DNA of 45,992 bases from JBGPHT01 sp041484525 (GCA_041484525.1 JBGPHT010000052.1:1-45992); one strand, 5' to 3'; numbered from the stretch's first letter, positions 25,543 through 34,139 are shown. Made by a program: numbers and translations. Notes: generated from the letters alone by a model not told the origin.

Positions 25543-26331
25543 ATGATCGACATTCACACCCACATTCTTCCCGGACTCGACGACGGCGCGGGGACTATCG
25601 AGGATGCCGTAGCCATGGTTCAGGCGGCGGCCGCGGCGGGGACCACCGACATGGTGGCCACGCCGCACGCCAATCCACAGTACAAGTTCGATCCGGATGA
25701 AGTTGCGCGGAAACTGGCCGAACTGCAGCAGGCCGTGGGCGATGTGGCACGCCTTCACTATGGTTGTGAGATGCATTTCACGCCCGAAAACGTCCAGGAC
25801 CTGCTGGCACACCCGGCGAAGTACTGCATCAATCACCGCGGCTACCTCTTGTTGGAATTCGCAAATGAGCTGTTACCGAAAACGGCGTCCGCCATTCTCG
25901 AACGCATGGTTCGCAGCGGGATACGGCCGATCGTTGCCCATCCGGAACGCAACCCCATCCTGCAGCGGATACCGGCCGAACTCCGCTCCTGGGTCGAGCA
26001 CGGATGCCTGCTCCAGGTGACCGCATCTTCATTCTTCGGACGGTTCGGCCAGAGGGCCGAAGCCGCGGCACATGACTTAGTGTCTCGCGGGCTGGTTCAT
26101 CTGCTGGCGAGCGATACGCACGACTGCATCCGTCGGCCGCCGCAACTCGATGAGACCGCCCAATACGTCGAAAAGGAGTTCGGCGCCGAAGCGGCGCTCC
26201 GCATGCTGGTCGAGAACCCGAAAGCCGTGATCGAAGGACTACCGATTCGCGAGACCGGGAGCCCCGTTCCCAAGCGGCGCTGGTTCAATGGAATCTGGGG
26301 CAGGCCTACTCGATTCGCCGCACCAGCGTAG
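25543..26331 (+). CDS. CpsB/YwqE-type tyrosine-protein phosphatase (PHP fold)
   Basis: A 262-residue PHP-family phosphatase that removes phosphate from the tyrosine cluster of bacterial tyrosine kinases. Metal ligands are clear: MIDIHTHILPGLDDG, ATPHANP, GCEMHF, AHPERNP and SDTHD. EDAVAMVQAAAAAGTTDMVA is also typical. A Wzc-type autokinase lies in the same locus (31899-34130) and is the likely target. The ATG at 25543 is preferred to a GTG at 25537; neither has a good ribosome binding site. The 3' end overlaps the convergent J-domain gene by 26 bases. Confidence 0.92.
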   Translation: MIDIHTHILPGLDDGAGTIEDAVAMVQAAAAAGTTDMVATPHANPQYKFDPDEVARKLAELQQAVGDVARLHYGCEMHFTPENVQDLLAHPAKYCINHRGYLLLEFANELLPKTASAILERMVRSGIRPIVAHPERNPILQRIPAELRSWVEHGCLLQVTASSFFGRFGQRAEAAAHDLVSRGLVHLLASDTHDCIRRPPQLDETAQYVEKEFGAEAALRMLVENPKAVIEGLPIRETGSPVPKRRWFNGIWGRPTRFAAPA

Positions 26332-27280
26332 CCGTCCCGGAAATCAACGCCAGATCTCTCCCCAATTCGTTAGCCACCCAGGTCACTTCGAGCGATCCCG
26401 AGGCGAGCAGCCGGAGCGTCACCTCGCCCCTGGCGCCTCCCGTGCCGCTCCATGGCACGCTGCCGCCGTCCGGACCGACCCGGCCTTGGAACTGGAAGGC
26501 CACGGCGGGCGAAATCGCTTGGTCCATGACTCGGTAGCGAGCGTAATACCGGCCACGCACCAAGCCTGCTTCCTCGGTGACGCGCAGCTCGATGTATTCC
26601 GGCGGATACAACCCGCGGCGGGAATTTCGTTGCGTGGAAATGAAGAACCATTCGCCCGCCAGTCCGGGGCGTTTATCCGCCGCACTCGGCGGGGAAGCCG
26701 GATCGGCAGTCAACATTATTGGTAGCGGCGGAGCCGGTTCCGTTTCGGCCGGTTCGCCTCTAGCGGTTGGAGCAGCGGTTGCCGGCGGTTCCGGGTCCCG
26801 GCGCGTTGCCGGCGCCGGCGTTCGGGCGGGCGGCAAAGCAATGGGCGCAATGTTCCGCGCAACTAGGCGCCGAGCCGGCCGTTTGTCCGGGGGTGCAGCC
26901 TGTACAGCCGGCATCGTGGGCATCGGAGCGCCACCGGCCGGTTGCATCATCCATCGGCCAACGGGAACCATCGCCGTCACTGCCATCGCCGCTACCGCCG
27001 GCCAGAGCCAGCGCGGAGCCGGCGGCGCCAACCCGCGCCGTTGGACGCATTCCGGCTCGTCCAATCCGGCCAGCCTGAGATCATACTTTTCCCGCTCGCG
27101 AGGATCCGAAAGGGTCGCCAGCATTCCGTTGAGCCGCTTCATCTGAAGTTCGGCTAACCCCCGAACGGCGTCATCCAGGCATTGATCCGGATGGAGCAGG
27201 CGCGCGAGCTTCTTGTATGCCTTCCGGATTTCCTCCCGGGCCGCCGTCCGCTCTAGTCCTAGCTCCTCGTAGTAATCCAT
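26306..27280 (-). CDS. membrane-anchored J-domain protein
   Basis: A 324-residue protein with a complete J domain at the N-terminus (MDYYEELGLERTAAREEIRK, HPD at 30-32, LSDPREREKYD). A single span follows at about 90-112 (WLWPAVAAMAVTAMVPVGRW), then a long Pro/Ala-rich linker. A C-terminal beta-domain comes last (about 210-324; GEWFFISTQ, PPEYIELRVTEE, GRYYARYRV). The J domain should stimulate DnaK in the cytoplasm while the C-terminal domain faces the periplasm. It is not a full DnaJ, as it has no zinc or client-binding domains. Its first 110 bases overlap the upstream polymerase gene in another frame. Confidence 0.85.
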   Translation of the reverse strand: MDYYEELGLERTAAREEIRKAYKKLARLLHPDQCLDDAVRGLAELQMKRLNGMLATLSDPREREKYDLRLAGLDEPECVQRRGLAPPAPRWLWPAVAAMAVTAMVPVGRWMMQPAGGAPMPTMPAVQAAPPDKRPARRLVARNIAPIALPPARTPAPATRRDPEPPATAAPTARGEPAETEPAPPLPIMLTADPASPPSAADKRPGLAGEWFFISTQRNSRRGLYPPEYIELRVTEEAGLVRGRYYARYRVMDQAISPAVAFQFQGRVGPDGGSVPWSGTGGARGEVTLRLLASGSLEVTWVANELGRDLALISGTATLVRRIE

Positions 27281-28439
27281 CGGTGCCTGCCGTGCGGCCC
27301 GTCCGCCATGCGGCGGCAGCCCCGGCGATCGCGAAAAACCACGCGGCCAGCGCGGGCCGCAACTGCATTGGGAAATCCACCAGCGCGTGCAGCAAGAACG
27401 CGATCGTTCCTAGGCCAAATATCGACTGTACGGCCGGTTTCCATAAGAGCGCGCCGAAAATTCCCAGCAGAAGCGCGAACGGCAACCCGCCTTCCGCCGC
27501 CCATTGCAGCCAGTCGTTGTGCGCCGCGGGCATAACCAGGCCGTTGTCGAAGTCGGCGTATCGCGGGAATACAATTGGCCACGTCCCGAGCCCGCTACCC
27601 ATCCACGGCCGGTCCCGGACCATTTGGATCGACGTCCGCACCGCTTCCACTCGCAGCACCTCGGGACCGCTGTTCTGGAACCGCTGGCCCAGATCCTGCC
27701 AGCCGACCACGGCCGTCGCCACCGCCGCGAACACGCCCAACTGCAGCGCACCCACCACGAGCGCCCGGCGCGGCGCGGCGCGGCGTGCCCCCACCGCCGC
27801 CAGCACCGCCACCACCTCCGCACAGGCCAGAATCGAGCCGGTGCGCGAGGCGCTGGCGATCACTGAGCCGAACAGTGCCGCGGCGGCCGTACCGTAAAGC
27901 ACGCGCAGCCGCCGGTCCGTCGCGGCCAGGTAGAGCGCCATCGGCAGCACCAGCTCCGCCCAGGCGGCGTACTGATTTCGGTTCACGAACGGTCCCAGGA
28001 CTTCGTCCGTGTAGCCGCTCGGAAACAGCCAGAAGATCCTGCCGCCGGAGGAATACTTCTGGGCGGTCGCGACCGCCGCCAGGCACATGCCGAAGAGAGA
28101 TACGGCCCGGGTGAACCAGCGGCGCGACCGCGAGTCGGAGAGCAGGTCGCAGGCGATGGCGAAGACCGCTGCGAAGGTGATCCAGTTGACGGCCGCGTCC
28201 CACGTGTCTGCCCGCGAAAGCGTGGTGGATGCCGCGAGTTGGACCAGCGGCCACAGGGCGGCGCCGGCCAGAGGGACGAGAGCCGCGGGCGGTCGAAGCG
28301 ATAAATGCCGCAGTGCGCGCCAGCCCGCCAGCAGAAATACTCCGAGCTGAAAGGCACTCCACGCCCATCGCTCCTCGATCCAGAGCGTCAGCACGCCGTA
28401 GACCAGCAGCCCAGTGAACACCGGCGTCGCGGGCTTCAC
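27171..28439 (-). CDS. O-antigen ligase/polymerase-like membrane protein (Wzy family)
   Basis: A 422-residue protein with about ten membrane spans. The large loop segment GPFVNRNQYAAWAELVLP and the later DRPWMGSGLGTWPIVFPRY with AHNDWLQWAAEGGLPFALL are hallmarks of the Wzy_C/WaaL family, which polymerise or ligate polysaccharide units on the periplasmic side. The GTG start overlaps the stop of the upstream TPR gene (GTGA) with GGAGATGG before it. The hydrophilic C-terminal 36 residues overlap the J-domain gene by 110 bases. It is the likely polymerase of the exopolysaccharide locus. Confidence 0.85.
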   Translation of the reverse strand: MKPATPVFTGLLVYGVLTLWIEERWAWSAFQLGVFLLAGWRALRHLSLRPPAALVPLAGAALWPLVQLAASTTLSRADTWDAAVNWITFAAVFAIACDLLSDSRSRRWFTRAVSLFGMCLAAVATAQKYSSGGRIFWLFPSGYTDEVLGPFVNRNQYAAWAELVLPMALYLAATDRRLRVLYGTAAAALFGSVIASASRTGSILACAEVVAVLAAVGARRAAPRRALVVGALQLGVFAAVATAVVGWQDLGQRFQNSGPEVLRVEAVRTSIQMVRDRPWMGSGLGTWPIVFPRYADFDNGLVMPAAHNDWLQWAAEGGLPFALLLGIFGALLWKPAVQSIFGLGTIAFLLHALVDFPMQLRPALAAWFFAIAGAAAAWRTGRTAGTDGLLRGARTRADGGPGGNPEGIQEARAPAPSGSMPG

Positions 28440-29668
28440 TTTTCCATCTCCAACCGGACGTTGCGGAGCGAGACCACGCCCTCGAAGCGCACCGATCCGA
28501 CAGGTCTGCGATAGACCCATGCCAGCCGCAACAAATCGGCGGACGCGGTAAAGGCGATGGATCCGTCGGGCGCCTCTTCCGCGATCACTGGATGATTGGC
28601 CCAGTCGTACACGGCCCACCCCAGACCGCTGGGGGAGTCACCCTCGATTGGCCGCCAGTCGCCCCGCAGCCGGTAGCGCCTCCCGGGCATCACCGGCACG
28701 AACTGCCACGCCATGGCGCAGAACTCCGGTTGCTCGCCAGTGAATGCCGCGCGCAATTCACCCCGTCGTTCCGGTAGCGTGACACCGGGCTGCGGCTGAA
28801 GCCGCCAGTCGAAACCGCCTCCCGTGGGCGCGCGATCGAAGTCGCCATTGGTGAGCGAGATCCCGCCTGGCGGGTCAAGCCCGTGGTAAGGCACGAGGTT
28901 GCGGCTGCACAGCGCGTTCCAGACGGCTAGGGCATCGGCCGCGCCATTCTCGAAGAGCCGCCAGCCGCAATACCGGATCAGGGCCGGGCGGTCTTCGGCC
29001 GTGGCGTGCGCGGCCACGTCGATAGCAAATGGCGCGGCCGCCGGCGCTTGCCGCTTGTCCATGAGAAAGATCAGAAACTGCCGCTCGATTTCCGGGGTGT
29101 GCGGAATCGTCGAACGCCAGAGTTCGGCGGCATCGGGCTGCGTGCGCCAGCCCAGTTCGAGCAGCGGCGCAACGTCTCCATACGCCGCCCTCAATGCCTC
29201 CACCAACCACTTGTGGAACATATCGGCGTTTTCGCGGCGAAAATAATAGCCGGCAAGGGAAAATCTTGGTTGGTAGAGCCGGCTGAGCACCGCCGCCCGC
29301 AGCAGGCTACGCTCGGCCAGCGCGGCATCGCCCGCCAGTTCCGCCCGCCCCCCCAAACGCAGGTATCTTTCGGCGTTGGCGGGGTCGAGTTCGGCCGCGC
29401 GCTGCAAGTCGGGTACGGGGTCGCCGCCCAGTTCTTCGCGCTGAATCGCGAGCCGTGTATATAAGGTTGCGGAATCCGGCGCAAGACGCACGGCCCGCAC
29501 GCGATCCGGGAGCCTGGGGCTGCGCGAAAGATGGTCGGCATACGCCAGCCGGACCGTCCGCGACGCGGCTAAACCCAGAAGAATGAGGATTCCACAACCA
29601 AGCAGCAGGCGCGCGGCGGAGGCGGCGCGGCGACGGGACCGGGTTCGGAGGGAGGTATCCCTCGTCAA
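28436..29668 (-). CDS. membrane-anchored TPR protein with C-terminal carbohydrate-binding-like domain
   Basis: A 410-residue protein from a TTG at 29668 (MTRDTSLRTRSRRRAASAAR), with GGAG a few bases upstream; an ATG at 29737 would add 23 residues. Arg-rich residues precede one membrane span (about 20-36). TPR-like helices cover about 50-150 (LQRAAELDPANAERYLRLGG, LAERSLLRAAVL). The last 140 residues form a beta-sandwich (ISLTNGDFDRAPTGGGFDWR, YRLRGDWRP) resembling carbohydrate-binding modules. It is translationally coupled to the Wzy-like gene, so it may hold or guide the growing polysaccharide. That role is inferred. Confidence 0.75.
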   Translation of the reverse strand: MTRDTSLRTRSRRRAASAARLLLGCGILILLGLAASRTVRLAYADHLSRSPRLPDRVRAVRLAPDSATLYTRLAIQREELGGDPVPDLQRAAELDPANAERYLRLGGRAELAGDAALAERSLLRAAVLSRLYQPRFSLAGYYFRRENADMFHKWLVEALRAAYGDVAPLLELGWRTQPDAAELWRSTIPHTPEIERQFLIFLMDKRQAPAAAPFAIDVAAHATAEDRPALIRYCGWRLFENGAADALAVWNALCSRNLVPYHGLDPPGGISLTNGDFDRAPTGGGFDWRLQPQPGVTLPERRGELRAAFTGEQPEFCAMAWQFVPVMPGRRYRLRGDWRPIEGDSPSGLGWAVYDWANHPVIAEEAPDGSIAFTASADLLRLAWVYRRPVGSVRFEGVVSLRNVRLEMEK

Positions 29669-29678
29669 CGAACTCCAG

Positions 29679-29699
29679 AATAACAGATAAATAACAGAT
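29679..29699. promoter_or_regulatory. tandem AATAACAGAT repeats, candidate operator
   Basis: AATAACAGAT occurs at 29679-29688 and again at 29690-29699, a period of 11 bases (one helix turn). It lies in the AT-rich stretch just before the TTG of the minus-strand TPR-wzy operon, about 76 bases from the divergent FecR-like gene. Confidence 0.45.
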
Positions 29700-29775
29700 A
29701 TAGGCTGTCGCGGATCTAAAGTAACTGCCCATGCCATCCGATATGTGGGTTAGCTAAGAAAGCGGAGGTCTAGAA

Positions 29776-30780
29776 ATGACGCGTTTGCTCATGAGAGCGG
29801 GTTTGATTTTGTTGGTCATCGGCGCATTTACTGTGGCGCCGGCGGCAGGTCCGGCGATCGGCCTGGCCGTCACCGATGGTGGGTTCCAGGTGGACCATTC
29901 TCGGTTCTGGGGAAATACTACGCTCTTCGATGGGAGCATCGTAGAGACATCGACAGCTTCTTCGCAGCTTCGTCTGACGAGTGGCGTCGAGGTAAGACTG
30001 GCGGCGGATTCGCGTGCCCGGGTTTACCTGCAAAAGGCTGTCATCGAGCGCGGCTACGGCCAACTGTTCGGGGCGGGAAGTTATGAACTCGAGGCAGTTA
30101 CGCTGCGCATTTCGGCCTCGGCGCCGGATGCGGTAGCGCGGGTGCACGTCGGGTCTACCCGCATCGTCACAGTCGCGGCAGTGCGCGGGGCAGTGAGTGT
30201 TCGCAATGCCGCCGGCGTGTTGGTCGCCAGCATCGAGGCCGGTAGGAGTCTGGATTTGCAACCGCAAGACGCGGGAGCATCAGCGCCGACGCATGCGACG
30301 GGATGCCTGCTCGAAAAGTCCGGCAAACTAATTGTGGTTGACCAGACCACCAACGTCTTTATCGAGCTCGGGGGCGACGGTCTGGCGAAGGAACTGGGTA
30401 ACAAGGTCGAAGTCACTGGCGTCGCCGAGACCACCTCGCCGACGGTACAGGGAGCATCGCAGGTGATCAAGGTTGCCGGTATCACACGGATCGGCAAAGG
30501 CGGATGTTCGACGACCGCGAAAAAGATCGGCGCCGTTGGGGCCGCCGGAGCGGCAGCCGCCGCAGCCGGAACGGGAGCTGGCGCAGCAGGCGCAGGTGCC
30601 GCCGGGGCTGCCGGTGCAGCGGGAGCGGCCGGAGCGGCCGGAGCGGCAACCGCCGCAGGTATTGGAATTGGGACGGTGGCAGTCGTCGGTGGTGTAGCGG
30701 CCGCGGCCACGGTCGGAGGCTTGGCTGCAACTGATAGCTTACCCGGACAGGGTGAGACTCTTCCGAGCGCCAGCCGATAG
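29776..30780 (+). CDS. FecR-like domain secreted protein with Ala/Gly-rich tail
   Basis: A 334-residue exported protein (signal MTRLLMRAGLILLVIGAFTV). GGAGG lies 8 bases before the ATG. About 50-165 resembles the FecR domain: GSIVETSTASSQLRLTSGVE, VRLAADSRARVYLQKAVIER, VHVGSTRIVTVAAVRGAVSV. There is no cytoplasmic anti-sigma part, so it is a stand-alone extracytoplasmic FecR-type protein as seen in many polysaccharide loci. About 255-320 is almost only Ala and Gly and could be surface-exposed or membrane-inserting. It is divergent from the TPR-wzy operon and followed by a strong terminator. Confidence 0.75.
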   Translation: MTRLLMRAGLILLVIGAFTVAPAAGPAIGLAVTDGGFQVDHSRFWGNTTLFDGSIVETSTASSQLRLTSGVEVRLAADSRARVYLQKAVIERGYGQLFGAGSYELEAVTLRISASAPDAVARVHVGSTRIVTVAAVRGAVSVRNAAGVLVASIEAGRSLDLQPQDAGASAPTHATGCLLEKSGKLIVVDQTTNVFIELGGDGLAKELGNKVEVTGVAETTSPTVQGASQVIKVAGITRIGKGGCSTTAKKIGAVGAAGAAAAAAGTGAGAAGAGAAGAAGAAGAAGAAGAATAAGIGIGTVAVVGGVAAAATVGGLAATDSLPGQGETLPSASR

Positions 30781-30806
30781 CAGTTTCCTTGTGTCACCTC
30801 CTATAT

Positions 30807-30836
30807 GGGCTCCGGGTCGCACCGGAGCCCTTTTTT
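30807..30836 (+). terminator. intrinsic terminator
   Basis: GGGCTCCGG (30807-30815) and CCGGAGCCC (30822-30830) form a perfect 9-bp stem with a 6-base loop, followed by six T. It separates the FecR-like gene from wza and is the clearest terminator in the window. Confidence 0.92.
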
Positions 30837-30947
30837 GTTGTCACCAGAGGATTTTCCCCCACACAAGAACTCTTCCAAACACCCCTACAGCAAACCTGGA
30901 TAGCGCCGATATTACTCGTGAGACTAAGCTGCATGCGAGGAATTGCC

Positions 30948-31886
30948 ATGAAACTACTCATAGTTGCACTGCTGGGCGCGGGCCTGGCGCAGACGCAGGT
31001 TCGCACCATTTCCATACCGGAGATAACTGCCAATCTGCCTGCACAGAAGATCGGGCCTCGCGACCTGATCGCGATCCAGGTTTACGACTCGCCCGAACTC
31101 ACCCGCACGGCTCGGGTGGGGGCCGACGGCCTCGTCCGCCTGCCGATGGTGAAACAGTTGATCAAGGCTGAAGGATTCATGCCGAATGAGCTGGAAGGCA
31201 TGATCGCTCTCGCGCTCCAGGACGAAGGACTGCTCATCGACCCCCTGGTGACGGTTACCGTAGCCGAATATGCCAGCCGGCCCATCAGCGTAGCCGGTTC
31301 GGTTAAGAATCCTCTAACCTTTCAGGCGAACTCGCCGGTCACACTCTTGGAAGCTATCACGCGAGCGGGCGGCCTGACACCGGAGGCCGGCTCGGAGATC
31401 CTGATCAGCAAGACCCAGGCCGGTCCGGAAGGTCAACCGGCTTCGCTCATCCGGCGGGTAACCGTCAAGGCCCTGATCGATGCGGCCGATCCCGAAGCCA
31501 ATCTCCGCCTGACCGGCGGAGAGGAAGTGCGCGTGCCTGAAGCCGGCAAGGTCTTCGTGTTGGGCAATGTGAAAAGGCCGGGCGCGTTCACCGTCCAGGA
31601 CGGCGCCGAGACCAGCGTTTTGCGTATGCTCGCGTTGGCGGAAGGACTGGCGCCATTCTACGCCAAGCAGGCGTTCATATTCCGCCGCGAAGGCAATGGT
31701 TCGCGAAACGAAATCCCCATCGAGATGAGCAGGATCATGGAGCGCAAGTCGCCCGATGTACCGCTGCTGCCGAACGATGTCCTCTATGTTCCCGATAACC
31801 ACGGGCGGCGGCTGGGGATCGCCGCACTCGAGAAGCTACTGATGTTCGGCAGCACGGCGGGCGCAACCGCACTCCTGTACCGCTAA
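30948..31886 (+). CDS. polysaccharide export protein, Wza family
   Basis: A 312-residue secreted protein (MKLLIVALLGAGLAQTQ) with a polysaccharide export domain (about 25-110; IGPRDLIAIQVYDSPELTRT, VGADGLVRLPMV). Two SLBB-type beta-grasp regions follow (ISVAGSVKNPLTFQ...LLEAITRAGGLTPEAG and VFVLGNVKRPGAFTVQDG...LRMLALAEGLAPF). Wza proteins form the outer-membrane channel for exopolysaccharide. No lipobox Cys follows the signal, unlike E. coli Wza. GAGGAA lies before the ATG at 30948. The wzc gene starts 12 bases after the stop. Confidence 0.9.
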   Translation: MKLLIVALLGAGLAQTQVRTISIPEITANLPAQKIGPRDLIAIQVYDSPELTRTARVGADGLVRLPMVKQLIKAEGFMPNELEGMIALALQDEGLLIDPLVTVTVAEYASRPISVAGSVKNPLTFQANSPVTLLEAITRAGGLTPEAGSEILISKTQAGPEGQPASLIRRVTVKALIDAADPEANLRLTGGEEVRVPEAGKVFVLGNVKRPGAFTVQDGAETSVLRMLALAEGLAPFYAKQAFIFRREGNGSRNEIPIEMSRIMERKSPDVPLLPNDVLYVPDNHGRRLGIAALEKLLMFGSTAGATALLYR

Positions 31887-31898
31887 TCCAAGAATCCA

Positions 31899-34130
31899 AT
31901 GGCTGACAATAACACCATCCAAATGCTGCCGGCGCCGGCCGGTGAATCCGCCGGGCGAAATCTGCCCACTCCCTTCGAGGTCTATCGGGCCGCCGGGCCG
32001 ATGCCGGAAATGGAGGCCGCGCCTTCGGCCGTCCCGCTCTCCCACTACCTGTGGCTCTTGAGGCGCCACTGGTGGAAGATCATGCTGTTCGTCACAGCGT
32101 CCGTGGTTGCAACCTTCGTCGTCTCCACCCGGCTGATCCCGATCTACGAATCGACCGCCACCATCGACATCGACCGGCAGATGCCGAGCGCCATCATTGG
32201 CACGGAGTCCACCCGTACCATGGCCAACGATTCCGATCAGTTTCTGGCCACGCAGGTGAAGTTGATCCAATCCGATGCGGTGCTTCGACCCGTTGCGCAG
32301 CAATTCAAGCTGCTGGATACCGAAGCCGAGGCGGCCGATGGGCTCCCCGGCCGGTCGACGGCCATCGAAGACGCTCCCGTGCTCTTCCGAAACCTCAAAG
32401 TCACGCGGCCGCCCAACACGTATCTACTCCTCGTCAGCTATCGTTCGGCCGACCCGCGGCTGGCGGCCGACGTCTCGAATGCCATCACGAAGTCCTACCT
32501 GGAACACACGTACAACATCCGCTTCAAATCGTCCGCCAGCCTCTCGGCATTCATGGAAAGGCAAATGGAGGAGCTGAAAGCCAAGATGGAGCGTTCCGGT
32601 GGTGCGCTGGCACAGTTCGAGCGCGAGTTGAACGTGATCAACCCGACGGAGAAGACGACGATCCTCTCGGCACGGCTCCTGCAACTGAACACCGAGTACA
32701 CAAACGCCCAGGCGGATCGCGTCCGTAAAGAGGCGTCACATCGGTCGGTAGCCGGCGGGTCGCTCGAAGCGGCCCAGGTGTCGACCCAGGGGGAAGGCGC
32801 CCGGAAACTGGCCGAAAAGCTCGACGATCAGCAGCAGAAGTTTGTCGAGATCCAATCCCACTACGGACCCAATCATCCGGAATACCGCAAGGCGGCGCTC
32901 GAACTCGCCGAGGTGCAGCGCCAGCTCCAGCGCTCGAAGGAAAACATCGGGCAGCGCGTCGACGTGGAGTTCCGGGAAGCGCTCAACCGGGAGGCCATGC
33001 TGCAGAAAGCTGTGAACGAATCCAAGGCCGAATTCGACTCCGTCAACGCACGCTCCTTCGAATACAATTCGCTCAAGCGCGAGGCTGAGGCCGACAAGAA
33101 TCTGTATGGAGAGCTAGTGCGAAAAATCAAGGAAGCCAGCATCAACTCCGGCTTTCAAAACAGCGCCATCCGCATCGCCGACACCGCCAGACCGGCGACG
33201 AAACCGGTATCTCCCAATATCCGCCTCAATGCCTTACTGGCGTTCTTGTTTTCCACGCTCCTGGCAGTGGGCGGCGCGATCGTTGCGGACATGTTGAACA
33301 ATACGGTCCGCGATCCCGAGCAAGTCTCGCGCACTCTGGCGACGGAAGTAATCGGCACGCTCCCGGTGGTCAAAGAATGGCACGGGCGGGCGATGCTCTC
33401 GGGCGAGAGCGGGACCACGGCCATGGTGCCCTTCAACCACACCAGCGGTCACAGCATGAACAGCTTCGAGGAGGCGGTCCGGACCCTGCGCAACTCCATC
33501 CTACTGATGGATTTCGACCGCCGGATCCGCTCGCTCCTGGTGACCAGTTCGGCGCCTTCGGAAGGCAAGTCGACCGCCGCCGCCCACCTGGCGATGGCGC
33601 ACGCACAGCAGGGCCGCCGCACGCTACTGATCGATGGCGACCTGCGCCGCCCCAGCATTCACCGCCGCTTCGGAATCGCGAGCACCACGGGGTTGTCCAA
33701 CGTGCTGCTTTCCGGAACGCCGTGGCGGAGCGTGCTCGTCCGCAAGGAAGAACTGCCGACGCTCGATATCCTTCCCGTAGGTCCGCCCTCCAGGCGCGCC
33801 GCGGACCTGGTCGGCGCCGAACTCTCCAAGTTGCTCGAAGACGCTACTAGCGAATACGACCTCGTGGTGCTCGACTCGCCTCCGCTCCTGGGCTTCCCTG
33901 AACCGCTGCAAATGGCGGCGGCCGTGGATGGCGTAATCGTGGTGGCGGTCGCAGGCCGCACCAATCGCAAGGCCCTGCGGTCCGCTGTGAACACGCTCAA
34001 ACGGCTACGAGCCAACATCGTGGGGATCGTCCTCAACGAAGTGCGCGCCGATAGCAGCGACAACTATTACTACTACCACTACCATCCGAAATACTACAAG
34101 CATTACGCCACCGAGCCTGCTGGCGAGTAG
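31899..34130 (+). CDS. polysaccharide chain-length regulator / tyrosine autokinase, Wzc type
   Basis: A 743-residue BY-kinase. The N-terminal Wzz domain begins with LSHYLWLLRRHWWKIMLFVT (first span about 58-76). A long coiled-coil periplasmic region (about 210-400) and a second span (about 447-467) follow. The cytoplasmic kinase has Walker A SSAPSEGKSTAAA (about 548-560), LLIDGDLRRPSIHR (Walker A') and LVVLDSPPLLG (Walker B). The C-terminus carries the tyrosine cluster NYYYYHYHPKYYKHY, the expected autophosphorylation sites and the target of the CpsB phosphatase at 25543. It probably sets chain length and couples polymerisation to export through Wza. Confidence 0.95.
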   Translation: MADNNTIQMLPAPAGESAGRNLPTPFEVYRAAGPMPEMEAAPSAVPLSHYLWLLRRHWWKIMLFVTASVVATFVVSTRLIPIYESTATIDIDRQMPSAIIGTESTRTMANDSDQFLATQVKLIQSDAVLRPVAQQFKLLDTEAEAADGLPGRSTAIEDAPVLFRNLKVTRPPNTYLLLVSYRSADPRLAADVSNAITKSYLEHTYNIRFKSSASLSAFMERQMEELKAKMERSGGALAQFERELNVINPTEKTTILSARLLQLNTEYTNAQADRVRKEASHRSVAGGSLEAAQVSTQGEGARKLAEKLDDQQQKFVEIQSHYGPNHPEYRKAALELAEVQRQLQRSKENIGQRVDVEFREALNREAMLQKAVNESKAEFDSVNARSFEYNSLKREAEADKNLYGELVRKIKEASINSGFQNSAIRIADTARPATKPVSPNIRLNALLAFLFSTLLAVGGAIVADMLNNTVRDPEQVSRTLATEVIGTLPVVKEWHGRAMLSGESGTTAMVPFNHTSGHSMNSFEEAVRTLRNSILLMDFDRRIRSLLVTSSAPSEGKSTAAAHLAMAHAQQGRRTLLIDGDLRRPSIHRRFGIASTTGLSNVLLSGTPWRSVLVRKEELPTLDILPVGPPSRRAADLVGAELSKLLEDATSEYDLVVLDSPPLLGFPEPLQMAAAVDGVIVVAVAGRTNRKALRSAVNTLKRLRANIVGIVLNEVRADSSDNYYYYHYHPKYYKHYATEPAGE

Positions 34131-34139
34131 TTTCCGGAA

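Noticed and set aside
24190..25836. 548-codon minus-strand open frame opposite the response regulator
   Set aside because: His/Arg/Gly-rich and motif-free; the plus strand carries the unmistakable NtrC and CpsB motifs.
29669..29775. Sigma-54 (-24/-12) promoter for the exopolysaccharide operons
   Set aside because: TGGCAT with a second box at the right distance was looked for, but the GC at -12 is missing.
30948..31886. Wza as a lipoprotein
   Set aside because: No Cys follows the signal peptide, so an ordinary signal peptidase I site is more likely.
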